Counted from the stretch's first letter, positions 19,701-27,062 are shown. The stretch is 64,000 nucleotides of DNA from Bradyrhizobium sp. 186 (GCF_023101685.1 NZ_CP082164.1:682001-746000), one strand, 5' to 3'. The notes: a model not told the origin generated them from the sequence alone. Translations and numbers: made by a program.

Positions 19701-19853
19701 ACCAGTATCACGTCATGGACGCAGGTATCCTCGCTCGCGGCGCAGCAAGGCGACGATACCCTGCTGACGCTCGATAACAACGACAAGATCCTCCTGAAGA
19801 ACACCGTTGCCAATAATCTCCACGCCGGCGACTTCATTCTTCATGTGAGTTAG
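10710..19853 (+). CDS. Giant type I-secreted adhesin with FecR-like, VCBS, beta-helix and C-type lectin domains
   Basis: Protein of 3047 residues, no Sec signal. Order of parts (residues): 1-115 conserved N-terminal module with PNLIFHGEFKRAG and FVVHDYF; about 120-235 FecR-like domain (GDNVEKGDVVSTGGDSTLG, IDTPVATMGIRGTA); 398-685 two VCBS/cadherin-like repeats (ITGTNDKP, FLAAGETLTLTY); about 690 a WKDAANWETG unit; about 700-2130 a Gly/Thr/Asn-rich parallel beta-helix of repeats like NTGTIEV; 2137-2585 three more VCBS-like units; about 2600-2735 a C-type lectin domain (ENGHYYRIV, WDQANANA, SGFIANL, WRDGEPNG, YVEEW); 2740-2830 a cadherin-like LLANDTDSAGN domain; 2935-3047 an RTX/serralysin-like C-terminal export signal (SSDTLIGGGAKDQFVF, FEIGLDKIDL). 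The start is TTG at 10710, the only start after an in-frame stop at 10689; no clear Shine-Dalgarno is seen. Likely secreted through the PrtD/HlyD pair at 32.6-35.7 kb and used for surface attachment or biofilm. Confidence 0.9.
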   Translation: MNYAGKFDAAISLDGQGSPSPASVHVDSFTAKPFTAKAHGHVPEGAFVVPDPNLIFHGEFKRAGVDLVLSHDDREFVVHDYFRGDKRAAISSPDGAHLTGDVVSALTGHVQYAQAAPGAAAAQVIGHVTKLSGSATAVRNGVSIVLNNGDNVEKGDVVSTGGDSTLGITFIDGTVFGLSSNARMVLNEMVYDPNGSNNSSLLSLVAGTITFVAGETAKHGDMKIDTPVATMGIRGTAVLSQIHFVVPPSGGDPQPEASFQVLVEPNGTTGSYILFDKVTLLPIATVNQAGQMIQISGGNVSISNALLSPDIQKLITDVFTLKFTDNNSNTKLTSNFTDSITQTSQDLVFKSGAGPVVIATFTNLNTQDSHGPGNSTPTATRLPGQPLAQSLDSSGNVKTAFTVTERADKTGDTADTDTVSGRITFVDGNLGDRPTVGVNLADAPNYVYKDAGLHDVTASLTALQKQDIAATQIQINVVADGGNNNNGSAVWTYTIPDNVFDFLAAGETLTLTYMVRIDTNFAVSPETKFIPITITITGTNDKPVITSSVPATIAFEGGTSVPGGPLTSDVPTSGTLTFDDVDLTDTHTVSVQLTGASLQGRTVPPGPLALFQNAMSVAIAAGSDSTGDGTGTINWSLADLPVYLADFIPRGEVLTLTYTVTVRDSQGATAQQTITVTITGTDAPAVVWIATDKAGAPSGGFWKDAANWETGTVPTIDDDVIVITDQLHGLTPSYPVTIDAAAYAKSITMNDFGGPPPKLINQSSLTIAGALNMSADSILTNAVTGTMSVGGKAEILDTAVLTNAGHLTFAGGGDFAAGITITNSGTLELSGGTLKTLADIANAGGTLKADAGTTLIVDTATIEGGTVTIIGTLELDGTSLIENGTLNNSGTVNVKGAAEFAHETVSNTSSGTIKVLANGALTIDQGSTVANAGNVTVDATGKLTVNGATISGAGTVTGNGEIDLTGSAVLSGGILNNNATFKVSGSGNALDHETVTNAGTIEVLAIGALAIDQGATIDNSSGNVIVDATAALTLDDATISGGAIKGAGTIDVTGASKIDGGATLSVTAVTADAKLTLDGVTVSGSVITDKSSIELDNVVKLKDGAKIQGASAAAKGAITNTGTLEIAGAATLLNDVLTNTGTLAAINGGTLKLISTTVTGGTVTISGTLESAGTSAIDNADITNSGTIAVTSGTLTIDPGVLQAITNHNLIKVVTGGTLKLTTAIVANTGGTITVDGTSKLYLSDVSINGGSLSNSGNLYGVSGSNAISAAVTNTGTIEVQAGTLNLSGGLSGVGSLIIDNGATLELAGATAQTITFAGGADTLLLDKVAGLSFTGTIAGQSTNGGTFTITGAADITSASGDALDFTASGGTSGSHADVVLTPTGALTGAANGIVVTQNGTGGISLTATKDVTGLNGNGITLRDSATGVGGITVGNVTGKATGTGANSVGVLVENLNAANNGDISITQLGGAVGDAYGIDAHTEGGGDIIIDAGGTITGSSIYGIRSRSYGAGDQTVTTEAGSVVTSGSSGIIAVNRAISLGAASNSTITVNAYGTINSGSSPNLSGNSPAGIQAGYTGATTGTNANTGVNGTVVVNNHADITAAAGFGIDAYNYGNGDVTVNSANGTAISVSGSQGIGINASALSGGTGDVTIALGKDVTISGATSYGVRAYSIDAGDISVTLANGDSITSSSSGIVAVNFATAIASSLGSTISVEAHGTIHSGSTLNNDGTTPGAIIAGYKPGGNGVFSNAVNGDVTANSDATITAAAGYGIEAFTWGVGNVAVTTGATASITAAGTAIGAFDHGGGNVSVTNNGSATGAVGVSAIANGSGAITIVNHGDITSTSLAGISVTQNEAGATGSTHITNTGSIVAPTAHAAIFIQENATGSALIDNSGTIGPAVASTVTSMTYAIVETGGAITINNTGHINGNISVATATFNNELGGTWTVAGTSVFGNLSSIGNAGEIDLLNGASVSGTGLSIANSHEIESWGTASISGTIANTGTIEVHTGTLALFGSLSGSGSVTIDAGATLEVNATVSQTITFGGGGAELQIDTGSFGGSIAGFAATDKLDLSTIKYDGGTSATYDPITGNLAVSDAYGHTITLHLIGSDYSNAHFAGSSDGHGGTLITLNADDDAPVFTAAEASPSVSFSELASTTGASALDPASGGTGAIHFKDVDLTDRPSASITTQTVSWTDADHTTNLSGLLTTDEINALEHALTLQQTGNKNNGAVGWSYSIADDALDFLGEDQTAKIVSTITLNDGQGRSDTAEVTVTITGKNDAPAITVETSDSNAASLLETNAGLATSGKLTVSDADATDHVSVARDDDVVVHLNGVLQTDGIGCLTEADLLNYLTVQSGDILNGAATHAHLTWDFNSGTQAFDFLAAGQTLSLQYTIVPDDGHTATGTGNGVVTINIAGSNDAPTIQAATLASVSGDDANPDGTSVGDLFAGKVHDVDDGASFKAVAISADNACSDQGVWQYEITGTDRWVDITGVSDTSALVLSTDTLIRFVPTEGFTGAPGALEMHALDDTYAGAITTTTSPAAIDITDSGIGHGGNTPVSDQAASVGVDVTVPPDVLVANDDTLDNATPPSPDAGWMLDTENGHYYRIVVSEVTWDQANANAIGDGAYLATVTSQHESGFIANLPGWDDVRYGVWSGGQSLDDNLQTSSHWTWVTGPEAGSDFTYTAWRDGEPNGWGSDTVGYMVVEDRGADWNDVPRYFDNRAYVEEWGGQQDQVAFRENTGTTLTTAQLLANDTDSAGNPITVTSVGDLSGHSAHGGTVALNGNVITYAPATDYFGADSFTYTISDGVKTSTATVSFAVDQSPVIDTTHFVHTHNEDNSETVTGLSVSGPSTETYNLSAVTAGATDGSSVCPSQHDGVSLDQVNADLASVTYTPGATPPVNDMITFSVTDSLGIKDTVNFIFNESGEGPVTLTGTTGKDVIFATESSDTLIGGGAKDQFVFAPASSQDTVQHTVNDFEIGLDKIDLRQFTSITSWTQVSSLAAQQGDDTLLTLDNNDKILLKNTVANNLHAGDFILHVS

Positions 19854-19997
19854 AGGCAACCCCTTCCGGGGAAGTGGCCCTTCATTCCGCTTTGATCGCG
19901 ACAAAAAACCCCTATCTTCTGTCGCCGAACCATTGGCCATTTGCGTCATGGCGATCCATGATCAAGCTCAAAGTGGGTGGCAGGAAGTCCGACCAGC

Positions 19998-22229
19998 ATG
20001 AAGCGTCTCAAAATCCTGCGGCGGTGGTTCGCGCGGAAGTTCGGTTTTGCGCGGCTGATGTGCCTTGCGCTGCTGATCGTATTCGCCGGGTTTCGCCTCT
20101 GGGATCCGCCGCCGATCCAGGAATTGCGGCTGCGTACCTTCGACATGTTCCAGCTGATCGATCCGCGCCACAAGACGGTGCGGCCCGTCACCATCATCGA
20201 CATCGACGACAAGAGCCTCGCCAAGCTCGGCCAGTGGCCGTGGCCGCGCACGCGGATCGCCGACCTGATCGTCAACCTCACCAATCTCGGCGCGGTCACG
20301 ATCGGGTTCGACGTGGTGTTCTCCGAGGCCGACCGGCTCAACCCCGATCTCGTCGCGAGCCAGATGCGCTCTCTCGACGACGCCACCCGCGCCAAGCTGC
20401 GCGAGCTGCCGAGCAACGACCAGATCCTCTCGGAAGCGATCAAGCGCTCACGGGTGGTGCTGGGCGAAACAGGTCAGCGGGCGATCCCCTCCGAGGTCGA
20501 CAAGACGCTGCCCTTCACCGGCGTCGCGACGGTCGGGGAGGGGGGCGCCGAGCGCTTCCTGTTCGAATTTCCGGGGCTGTTGCGCAACGTGCCCGAGATC
20601 GAGAAGGTCGCCGCCGGCCGCGGCCTGTTCTCGATACCGACCGAACGCGACGGCCTGATCCGCCGCGTGCCGATGGTGATGCGCGCCCAAGGCAATATCA
20701 TGCCCTCGCTCAGCCTCGAGATCCTGCGGGTCGTCACGGGCACGCCGACGCTCCTGATCAGGACCGACAAGACCGGCGTGAGGGCGGTCCGCCTTAAGGG
20801 CGTGGAGATTCCGACCGACCAGAACGGCCAGCTCTGGGTACACTATGCCCGCCAGGACCCTTCGATCTACGTCTCCGCGGCCGACGTGCTCGACAACAGC
20901 GTGCCGCGGAGCAAGATCGCCGGCAAGCTGGTGCTGATCGGCACTTCGGCCGTCGGGCTCAACGACATCAAGACCACGCCGGTGTCCTCGACCATGCCAG
21001 GTGTCGAGATCCATGCCCAGGTGCTCGAAAGCGTGCTGAGCGGGGCGGTGATCTCCCAGCCGAACTATGCGCTCGGCGTCGAGCTGCTCGCAGCGCTGAT
21101 CATCGGCCTTCTCGTCATCATCTTCACGCCGAATCTCGGGCCCGTGCGTCTGGTGCTCGCGGGCGCGACGTTCGCGGCGATCCTGATTGGCGTGTCCTGG
21201 TTCTTCTATGCACAGTACCGCTACCTCATCGACTTCACCTATCCGCTGCTGTCGACCACCGCGATTTATTTGACGCTGATCTTCGCCAGCTTCGTGCGCG
21301 AGCAGCGGCAGCGTGTGCAGATCCGCGGCATGTTCGCGCAATACATGTCGCCCGTTCTGGTCGAGCAGCTCGCGCAGTCGCCGGAAAAGCTGGTGCTCGG
21401 CGGCGAGGAGCGCGAGATGACGATCATGTTCTCCGACGTGCGCGGCTTCACCACGATCTCGGAGAGCTACAAGCACGATCCGCAGGGCCTGATCGCGCTG
21501 ATGAACCGCTTCCTGACGCCGCTGACCGACGTGATCATCGAGCAGAAGGGCTATATCGACAAATACATGGGCGACGCCATCATGGCGTTCTGGAACGCGC
21601 CGCTCGACGACAAGGAGCATGAGCTCAACGCCTGCGAAGCCGCGATCCAGATGCTCGAGCAGATCGACGCGGTCAACAAGGAGCGCGAGCAGGAAGCCGC
21701 CGACGGCGGTCATATCTACATTCCGCTCAATGTCGGCATCGGCCTCAACACCGGCATCGGCGTGGTCGGCAACATGGGCTCCGATCTGAAGAAGAACTAT
21801 TCGGTGCTCGGCGACAGCGTGAACCTCGCCTCGCGCCTGGAAGGGCAGTCGAAGGAATACGGTTTCCCGATCATCGTCGGCTCCGGGACCGCGCTCGCCG
21901 CCAAGGACAAGTTCGCGATCATCGAGCTCGACTTCGTCATGGTCAAGGGCAAGACCGAGCCGGAGGTAATCTACGCCGTCGCCGGCCGCGAGGACGTGAT
22001 GCATTCGGGAGCATTCCAGCGCCTTCGCAACATCACCATCGAGATGCTCGGCTGCTATCGCAACCGCGACTGGCCGGGCGCGCTCGACGCGATCGAGCGC
22101 GGCCGTCGCAGCGAAGATGCCGACACGCTGGAAAAATTGTTCAAGCTCTACGAAGCCCGGATCAAGGATTTCCAGATCAACCCGCCGGCTGAGGGTTGGA
22201 CGGGCGCGTACGCGCTGCTGACGAAGTAG
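19998..22229 (+). CDS. CHASE2-domain adenylate/guanylate cyclase (class III)
   Basis: Membrane sensor enzyme of about 743 residues. An N-terminal membrane segment (about 22-40) leads into an extracytoplasmic CHASE2 domain (opening with FDMFQLIDPRHKT, then VTIIDIDDKSLAKLGQWPWPR, FDVVFSE, and GTSAVGLNDIKTTPVSSTMP near the end). Three membrane segments follow (about 355-430), then a class III catalytic domain with both metal aspartates (IMFSDVRGFTTIS and YMGDAIMAFWNAP) and the LGDSVNLASRLEG motif. ATG at 19998 with AGGAAG upstream is preferred; a GTG at 19977 is possible. It makes cAMP or cGMP from ATP/GTP in response to an unknown outside signal. It follows the adhesin gene in the same direction (144-base gap), so joint expression is possible but not shown. 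Confidence 0.88.
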   Translation: MKRLKILRRWFARKFGFARLMCLALLIVFAGFRLWDPPPIQELRLRTFDMFQLIDPRHKTVRPVTIIDIDDKSLAKLGQWPWPRTRIADLIVNLTNLGAVTIGFDVVFSEADRLNPDLVASQMRSLDDATRAKLRELPSNDQILSEAIKRSRVVLGETGQRAIPSEVDKTLPFTGVATVGEGGAERFLFEFPGLLRNVPEIEKVAAGRGLFSIPTERDGLIRRVPMVMRAQGNIMPSLSLEILRVVTGTPTLLIRTDKTGVRAVRLKGVEIPTDQNGQLWVHYARQDPSIYVSAADVLDNSVPRSKIAGKLVLIGTSAVGLNDIKTTPVSSTMPGVEIHAQVLESVLSGAVISQPNYALGVELLAALIIGLLVIIFTPNLGPVRLVLAGATFAAILIGVSWFFYAQYRYLIDFTYPLLSTTAIYLTLIFASFVREQRQRVQIRGMFAQYMSPVLVEQLAQSPEKLVLGGEEREMTIMFSDVRGFTTISESYKHDPQGLIALMNRFLTPLTDVIIEQKGYIDKYMGDAIMAFWNAPLDDKEHELNACEAAIQMLEQIDAVNKEREQEAADGGHIYIPLNVGIGLNTGIGVVGNMGSDLKKNYSVLGDSVNLASRLEGQSKEYGFPIIVGSGTALAAKDKFAIIELDFVMVKGKTEPEVIYAVAGREDVMHSGAFQRLRNITIEMLGCYRNRDWPGALDAIERGRRSEDADTLEKLFKLYEARIKDFQINPPAEGWTGAYALLTK

Positions 22230-22267
22230 CGCTGTAGGTGTGGTTTGACGGCCGCCACACACTCGCC

Positions 22268-22421
22268 GTCGTCCCGGACAAGCGCAGCGTAGTGGAGCGC
22301 AGATCCGGGACCCATAACCACAGGAAGCGCTTTGGCGAAGACTCGCAGTTACCTGCGAGTGCAGCAACTATTGCCTGTGGTTATGGGTCCCGGGTCTGCG
22401 CTGACGCTTGCCCGGGACGAC
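22268..22421. repeat. 154-base dispersed palindromic element
   Basis: Long imperfect inverted repeat whose left arm begins GTCGTCCCGGACAAGCGCAG and whose right arm ends GCTTGCCCGGGACGAC. The central part pairs CCCATAACCACAGG with CCTGTGGTTATGGG. It separates the convergent cyclase and binding-protein genes and may act as a bidirectional terminator or as a mobile REP-type unit. Confidence 0.8.
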
Positions 22422-22447
22422 AGTGTGATTTGACGCGGCAGGCTACC

Positions 22448-24043
22448 TCACTCCACCCCGATCGTCGTCAGATCCTGAAACCAGTGCTGCGCCTGGACGA
22501 ACTGCTTGACCTTGGGTGACAGCGCGTGCGGGTTGGTGTCGTGCACCACCCACACCAGCGTGGCGTCGTCGACGATCAGCGCATGCGCCTGGGCCAAAAG
22601 TTCGTCCTGCTTGAAGGCATCGAAGGTCTGCTTGGCCTCGTCGATCAGCGCGTCGACCTTCGGGTTCTTGTAGCCGCCCCAGTTGACGCCGACCGGCGCG
22701 ATCTGGCCCGAATGGAAGAAGCGGACGATAGCGTAGAGCGGGTCCGAGGTGACGTAGGCAATGTTGTTGGCGGTGATGCCGGCGTTCATCTCGTCGGCCG
22801 CGCCCTTGCGCCAATGCGTGTATAGAGTCTCGAGTTCGACCACCTTGAAGTCGATGTCGATGCCGATCTCCTTGAAGCTTTGCTGCAAGAATTCGTTCAT
22901 CGGCAGCGACAGCATCTGGCCGGTGCCGCCCTGCGCGATGATGAAGGTCGCCTTCAGCGGTTTTGCCTTGGAGTAGCCGGCTTCCTCGACCAGCTTCTTC
23001 GCCGCAACGAGATCGTATTTCAGCTCGAAGCTCGGCTTGCCGAACCACGGGCTGGACGGGTCGACCTGACCCTTGGCGGTTTTTGCCAGCCCGTTCATCA
23101 GGCCCACCACCGCCTCGCGGTCGATCGCGAGGTTGAGCGCCTTGCGCAGGCGGATGTCGGTCCAGGGCGAGCCCGGCAGCACGCTCAGATGATAATTCCA
23201 GACATGCGGCGTGATGTTGTCGACGAGCTTCATGCCGGCGGCCTTGAGCTGCGGCACGGCGTCGGGCGCCGGCGTCTCAATCAGGTCAACCTGTCCGGCG
23301 AGCAGCGCATTGGTGCGCGTCAGCGCTTCCGGCATCGGTACCAGCACCAGCTTGTCGACCTTGGGAATACGCTTCTTGTTCCAGTAGTCCGGGTTCTTGG
23401 TGAGCTCCGCAAGCTCGCGCGGCACCAGCTTGGTCAGCTTGAACGGGCCGGTGCCGGAGGGCTGGCTTGCGAACTTGTCCCAATCCTTGCCCAGCTTTTC
23501 GTATTGCGTCGGGCTCGAGACCAGGAACCACAGCATCTGATAGGGAAAGAAGGAATCGACCGTCTTGGTGGTGATCTCCACCGTGGAGTCGTCGATCTTG
23601 GCGTAGCTCGCAACCGAAGGCAGGCGGGTCTTCACCTGCGCGCTCTGGCGCTTGTCGAATTGCGGCGCCTTGTCGTTGAGCACCTTGTCGAGATTCCAGA
23701 TCACCGCGTCGGCGTTGAACTCGCTGCCGTCGTGAAACTTCACGCCCTTGCGCAAGGTGAAGCGCCACTTAGTCTTGTCGGCGTCGTCGACCTTCCATTC
23801 GGTGGCGAGGCCCGGCACCAGCTTGCCCGGCCGGTCGGCGACGTCCATCTCCCAGGCGACCAAGGGATCGTAGATAGTGTAGGCCGTGAACTGATAGGCG
23901 CCGGCGCCGCGGTCGGGCTGGCCGGTCGTCAGGGGAATGTCCGCCATCGAGATGCCGTAGCGCACCACCGTTTCGGCGCGCGCTGAGATTGCGCAGACCG
24001 CCAGCACAAGCACGGCGAGACAGGTCGACAGTCGGATACGCAT
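22448..24043 (-). CDS. Peptide/nickel-type ABC binding protein (SBP family 5), paralogue 1
   Basis: Periplasmic binding protein of 531 residues. The ATG at 24043 gives a proper signal peptide (MRIRLSTCLAVLVLAVCAIS, cleavage after ARA-E); the open frame upstream is not signal-like. Family 5 features include LVPGLATEWKVDD, WRFTLRKGVKFHDGSEFNAD, GTGPFKL and IRLRKALNLAIDREAVV. It is divergent from a second binding-protein gene with which it shares long near-identical stretches, so one is a duplicate of the other. It would feed the Dpp-type permease downstream of its paralogue. Ligand unknown; family 5 takes up peptides, amides, opines and metal chelates. Confidence 0.9.
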   Translation of the reverse strand: MRIRLSTCLAVLVLAVCAISARAETVVRYGISMADIPLTTGQPDRGAGAYQFTAYTIYDPLVAWEMDVADRPGKLVPGLATEWKVDDADKTKWRFTLRKGVKFHDGSEFNADAVIWNLDKVLNDKAPQFDKRQSAQVKTRLPSVASYAKIDDSTVEITTKTVDSFFPYQMLWFLVSSPTQYEKLGKDWDKFASQPSGTGPFKLTKLVPRELAELTKNPDYWNKKRIPKVDKLVLVPMPEALTRTNALLAGQVDLIETPAPDAVPQLKAAGMKLVDNITPHVWNYHLSVLPGSPWTDIRLRKALNLAIDREAVVGLMNGLAKTAKGQVDPSSPWFGKPSFELKYDLVAAKKLVEEAGYSKAKPLKATFIIAQGGTGQMLSLPMNEFLQQSFKEIGIDIDFKVVELETLYTHWRKGAADEMNAGITANNIAYVTSDPLYAIVRFFHSGQIAPVGVNWGGYKNPKVDALIDEAKQTFDAFKQDELLAQAHALIVDDATLVWVVHDTNPHALSPKVKQFVQAQHWFQDLTTIGVE

Positions 24044-24256
24044 GGCCCAGAGCTCCAGGGGAGAATTCAAGGGAGAAATCGGGGCCAAACTTGCAATCTT
24101 GATGCCAGAATAGGCAGTGGGGTGCGTTCGCGGACGTCCGATCACAAGGACTTGTCGTCGCAGGGGCAATTTGCAGAAAAAGTTTCCCCATTGGCATAGC
24201 CATTGCATACGTTTGCATCAAAATTAGTCACTGAAAGCCGGAAGAGGACTGAGACG

Positions 24257-25918
24257 ATGCTCATCAAGAAAAACAAGACCCGCGCGGCGCTAATCGCGTT
24301 GCTGGCGCTCGGCAGCGCGGCCGCATGTCCGCGCGTGGCCAGTGCCGAAACGGTGCTGCGCATCGGCATGACCGCTGCCGATATTCCGCGCACGCTGGGC
24401 CAGCCCGATCAGGGTTTTGAAGGCAACCGCTTCACCGGCCTCACCATGTATGACGCGTTGACCGGGTGGGACCTGTCCTCGGCCGACAAGCCGAGCGTGG
24501 TGGTCCCCGGCCTTGCGACCGAGTGGAAGGTCGACGATGCCGACAAGACCAAATGGACCTTCAAGCTGCGCCCCGGCGTCACCTTCCACGACGGCTCTCC
24601 GTTCAACGCCGATGCGGTGGTGTGGAACGTCGAGAAGGTGCTGAAGCAGGACGCGCCGCAGTTCGACGCCAGCCAGGTCGGCGTCACGGCGTCGCGCATG
24701 CCGACGCTCGCCTCCGCCAGGAAGATCGACGACATGACGGTCGAGCTCACCACCAAGGAGCCCGACAGCTTCCTGCCGATCAACCTCACCAACCTTTTCA
24801 TGGCGAGCCCGGCGAAGTGGCAGGCCTTCTATGACAAGGCGGAAGGCGCCGACGCTAAGGCGAAGTCGCAGGCCACGTGGACCGCGTTCGCCAAGGACGC
24901 CTCCGGCACCGGCCCGTGGAAGATGGCGGGCTTCACGCCGCGCGAGCGGCTCGAGCTGGTCAAGAACGCGAGCTATTGGGACAAGGCGCGCGTGCCCAAG
25001 GTCGACAAGATGGTGCTGTTGCCGATGCCGGAGGCGAACGCGCGCACCGCGGCGCTGCTCTCCGGACAGGTCGATTGGGTCGAAGCGCCCGCGCCGGACG
25101 CGCTGCCCGAGCTCAAGCAGCGCGGCTTCAAGCTCTACGCCAACGAGCAGCCCCATGTCTGGCCGTGGCAGTTCTCGCGCGTCGAGGGCTCGCCCTGGAA
25201 CGACATTCGCGTGCGCAAGGCGGCCAACCTCTGCGTCGATCGCGAAGGCCTCAAGGACGGCCTGCTCGCAGGACTTATGGTGCCCGCGAGCGGTACCTTC
25301 GAGTCCGGCCATCCCTGGCGGGGAAAGCCGACCTTCGAGATCAAGTATGACAAGCCGGCTGCACAAAAGCTGATGCAGGAGGCTGGCTTCGGTCCGAGCA
25401 AGAAGCTGACGGTGAAGATCCAGACCTCGGCCTCCGGCTCGGGCCAGATGCAACCGCTGCCGATGAACGAATATCTTCAGCAGGCACTGGCCGAATGCTA
25501 TTTCGATGTGCAGCTCGACGTCATCGAATGGAATACGCTGTTCACCAACTGGCGCCGCGGCGCCAAGGATGCTTCGGCCAACGGTTCGAATGCGACCAAC
25601 GTCACCTATGCGGCGATGGACCCGTTCTTCGCGCTGGTGCGCTTCCTGCAATCGAGCATGGCGCCGCCGGTCTCGAATAATTGGGGTTTCATCAACAATC
25701 CAAAGTTCGACGAGCTCGTGAAGAAGGCGCGGCAGACGTTTGATCCCGCCGCGCGCGACGCCGCGCTCGCCGAACTGCATGCGGCTTCCGTCGACGATGC
25801 CGCCTTCCTCTACGTCGCCCACGACGTCGGCCCCCGCGCCATCAGCCCGAAGGTGACCGGCGTCGTGCAGCCGAAGAGCTGGTTCATCGACTTCTCGCTG
25901 GTGTCGATCGCGCAGTAA
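24257..25918 (+). CDS. Peptide/nickel-type ABC binding protein (SBP family 5), paralogue 2
   Basis: Periplasmic binding protein of 553 residues and first gene of the importer operon. Start ATG at 24257 with GAGG upstream; signal peptide MLIKKNKTRAALIALLALGS, cleavage likely after ASA-E near residue 31. The fold markers match paralogue 1 (VVPGLATEWKVDDADKTKW, FKLRPGVTFHDGSPFNADAV, IRVRKAANLCVDREGL). The divergent promoter region (24044-24256) is AT-rich near this gene and holds the near-palindrome TGCATACGTTTGCA at 24204-24217, a possible operator. Confidence 0.9.
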   Translation: MLIKKNKTRAALIALLALGSAAACPRVASAETVLRIGMTAADIPRTLGQPDQGFEGNRFTGLTMYDALTGWDLSSADKPSVVVPGLATEWKVDDADKTKWTFKLRPGVTFHDGSPFNADAVVWNVEKVLKQDAPQFDASQVGVTASRMPTLASARKIDDMTVELTTKEPDSFLPINLTNLFMASPAKWQAFYDKAEGADAKAKSQATWTAFAKDASGTGPWKMAGFTPRERLELVKNASYWDKARVPKVDKMVLLPMPEANARTAALLSGQVDWVEAPAPDALPELKQRGFKLYANEQPHVWPWQFSRVEGSPWNDIRVRKAANLCVDREGLKDGLLAGLMVPASGTFESGHPWRGKPTFEIKYDKPAAQKLMQEAGFGPSKKLTVKIQTSASGSGQMQPLPMNEYLQQALAECYFDVQLDVIEWNTLFTNWRRGAKDASANGSNATNVTYAAMDPFFALVRFLQSSMAPPVSNNWGFINNPKFDELVKKARQTFDPAARDAALAELHAASVDDAAFLYVAHDVGPRAISPKVTGVVQPKSWFIDFSLVSIAQ

Positions 25919-25940
25919 CTCTTTCGGCTTGCGCAGTGCA

Positions 25941-26093
25941 CCCTCTCCCCTTGTGGGAGAGGGTGGCTTCGCGACAGCGAAGCCGGGTGAGGGGTTTCTC
26001 TCCGCGAGAGACCCTCTCTCTTGAATGATCGTACTCGCGGATAGAACCCCTCATCCGGCGCTTCGCGCCACCTTCTCCCACAAGGGGAGAAGG
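25941..26093. repeat. Dispersed palindromic element, type P4 (copy 2)
   Basis: Starts CCCTCTCCCCTTGTGGGAGAGGG (a 23-base hairpin) and ends with CTTCTCCCACAAGGGGAGAAGG, its inverted counterpart, with GAAGCCGGGTGAGGGG between pairing to CCCCTCATCCGGCGCTTC. It sits between the binding protein and permease genes, inside the presumed operon, and its end supplies sequence just ahead of the permease ribosome site. Confidence 0.8.
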
Positions 26094-26108
26094 AAGAAGA
26101 AAGACAAC

Positions 26109-27062
26109 GTGCTCGCCTATATCGCCAGACGTATCGTCTACGTCATCCCGATCGTCATCAGCGTGGCGCTGGTGTGCTTTCTGCTCGTGCACATCACGCC
26201 GGGCGACCCGCTGGTCGCCGTGCTGCCGGCCGATGCCTCGCAGGAACTCGCGGCGCAGCTTCGCGCCGCCTACGGTTTCGACCGGCCGCTGCCGGTGCAG
26301 TTCGGGCTTTGGCTGCTCCGTGCCCTTCATGGCGACCTCGGCAATTCCATCGCGACGGGGCGTCCCGTGCTCGCCGAAGTCATGCGTGCGGTCAGCAATA
26401 CCGTGACCCTCGCGATTGCCGCGGCCATCATCGGCTTCACGATGGGTATCCTGCTCGGCCTGATCGCCGGCTATTTCCGCGAAACCTGGATCGACAAGGT
26501 CGCAACGTCGTTTGCCATCGCGGGCGTCTCGGTGCCGCACTACTGGCTCGGCATGGTGCTCGTCATCATCTTCTCGGTCGAGCTCAACTGGCTTCCCGCG
26601 GTCGGCGCCGGTTCCGGCGGCTCCGCCGCCTGGGCCTGGGATTGGGCGCACCTTAGATATCTCGTGCTGCCGGCGATCACGACGTCGGTGATTCCCATGG
26701 GCATCGTCACCCGCACGGTGCGCGCGCTCACCGGTGACATCCTCAGCCAGGACTTCGTCGAGGCGCTGCGTGCAAAAGGCCTGCACGAAACCGGCGTGTT
26801 CCGCCACGTCATCAAGAACGCCGCGCCCACCGCGCTGGCGGTGATGGGCCTCCAACTCGGCTACATGCTCGGCGGCTCGATCCTGATCGAAACCGTGTTC
26901 TCCTGGCCGGGCTCGGGCTTCCTGCTCAATTCGGCGATCTTCCAGCGCGACCTGCCGTTGTTGCAGGGCACGATCCTGGTGCTGGCGCTATTCTTCGTCT
27001 TCCTCAATCTGCTGGTCGATATCGCGCAAGCCGCGATCGATCCGCGCATCAAGCGGGGCTAG
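26109..27062 (+). CDS. Dipeptide-type ABC transporter permease (DppB family)
   Basis: Inner-membrane permease of 317 residues. GTG at 26109 is chosen, with GGAAGAAGAAAG upstream; the open frame before it is translated palindromic repeat. The opening VLAYIARRIVYVIPIVISVA, the VHITPGDP motif near residue 34 and six membrane segments match DppB/OppB. The EAA-type coupling loop is EALRAKGLHETGVFRHVIKNAAP near residue 220. It forms the channel with the DppC-type gene 216 bases downstream. Confidence 0.92.
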   Translation: MLAYIARRIVYVIPIVISVALVCFLLVHITPGDPLVAVLPADASQELAAQLRAAYGFDRPLPVQFGLWLLRALHGDLGNSIATGRPVLAEVMRAVSNTVTLAIAAAIIGFTMGILLGLIAGYFRETWIDKVATSFAIAGVSVPHYWLGMVLVIIFSVELNWLPAVGAGSGGSAAWAWDWAHLRYLVLPAITTSVIPMGIVTRTVRALTGDILSQDFVEALRAKGLHETGVFRHVIKNAAPTALAVMGLQLGYMLGGSILIETVFSWPGSGFLLNSAIFQRDLPLLQGTILVLALFFVFLNLLVDIAQAAIDPRIKRG

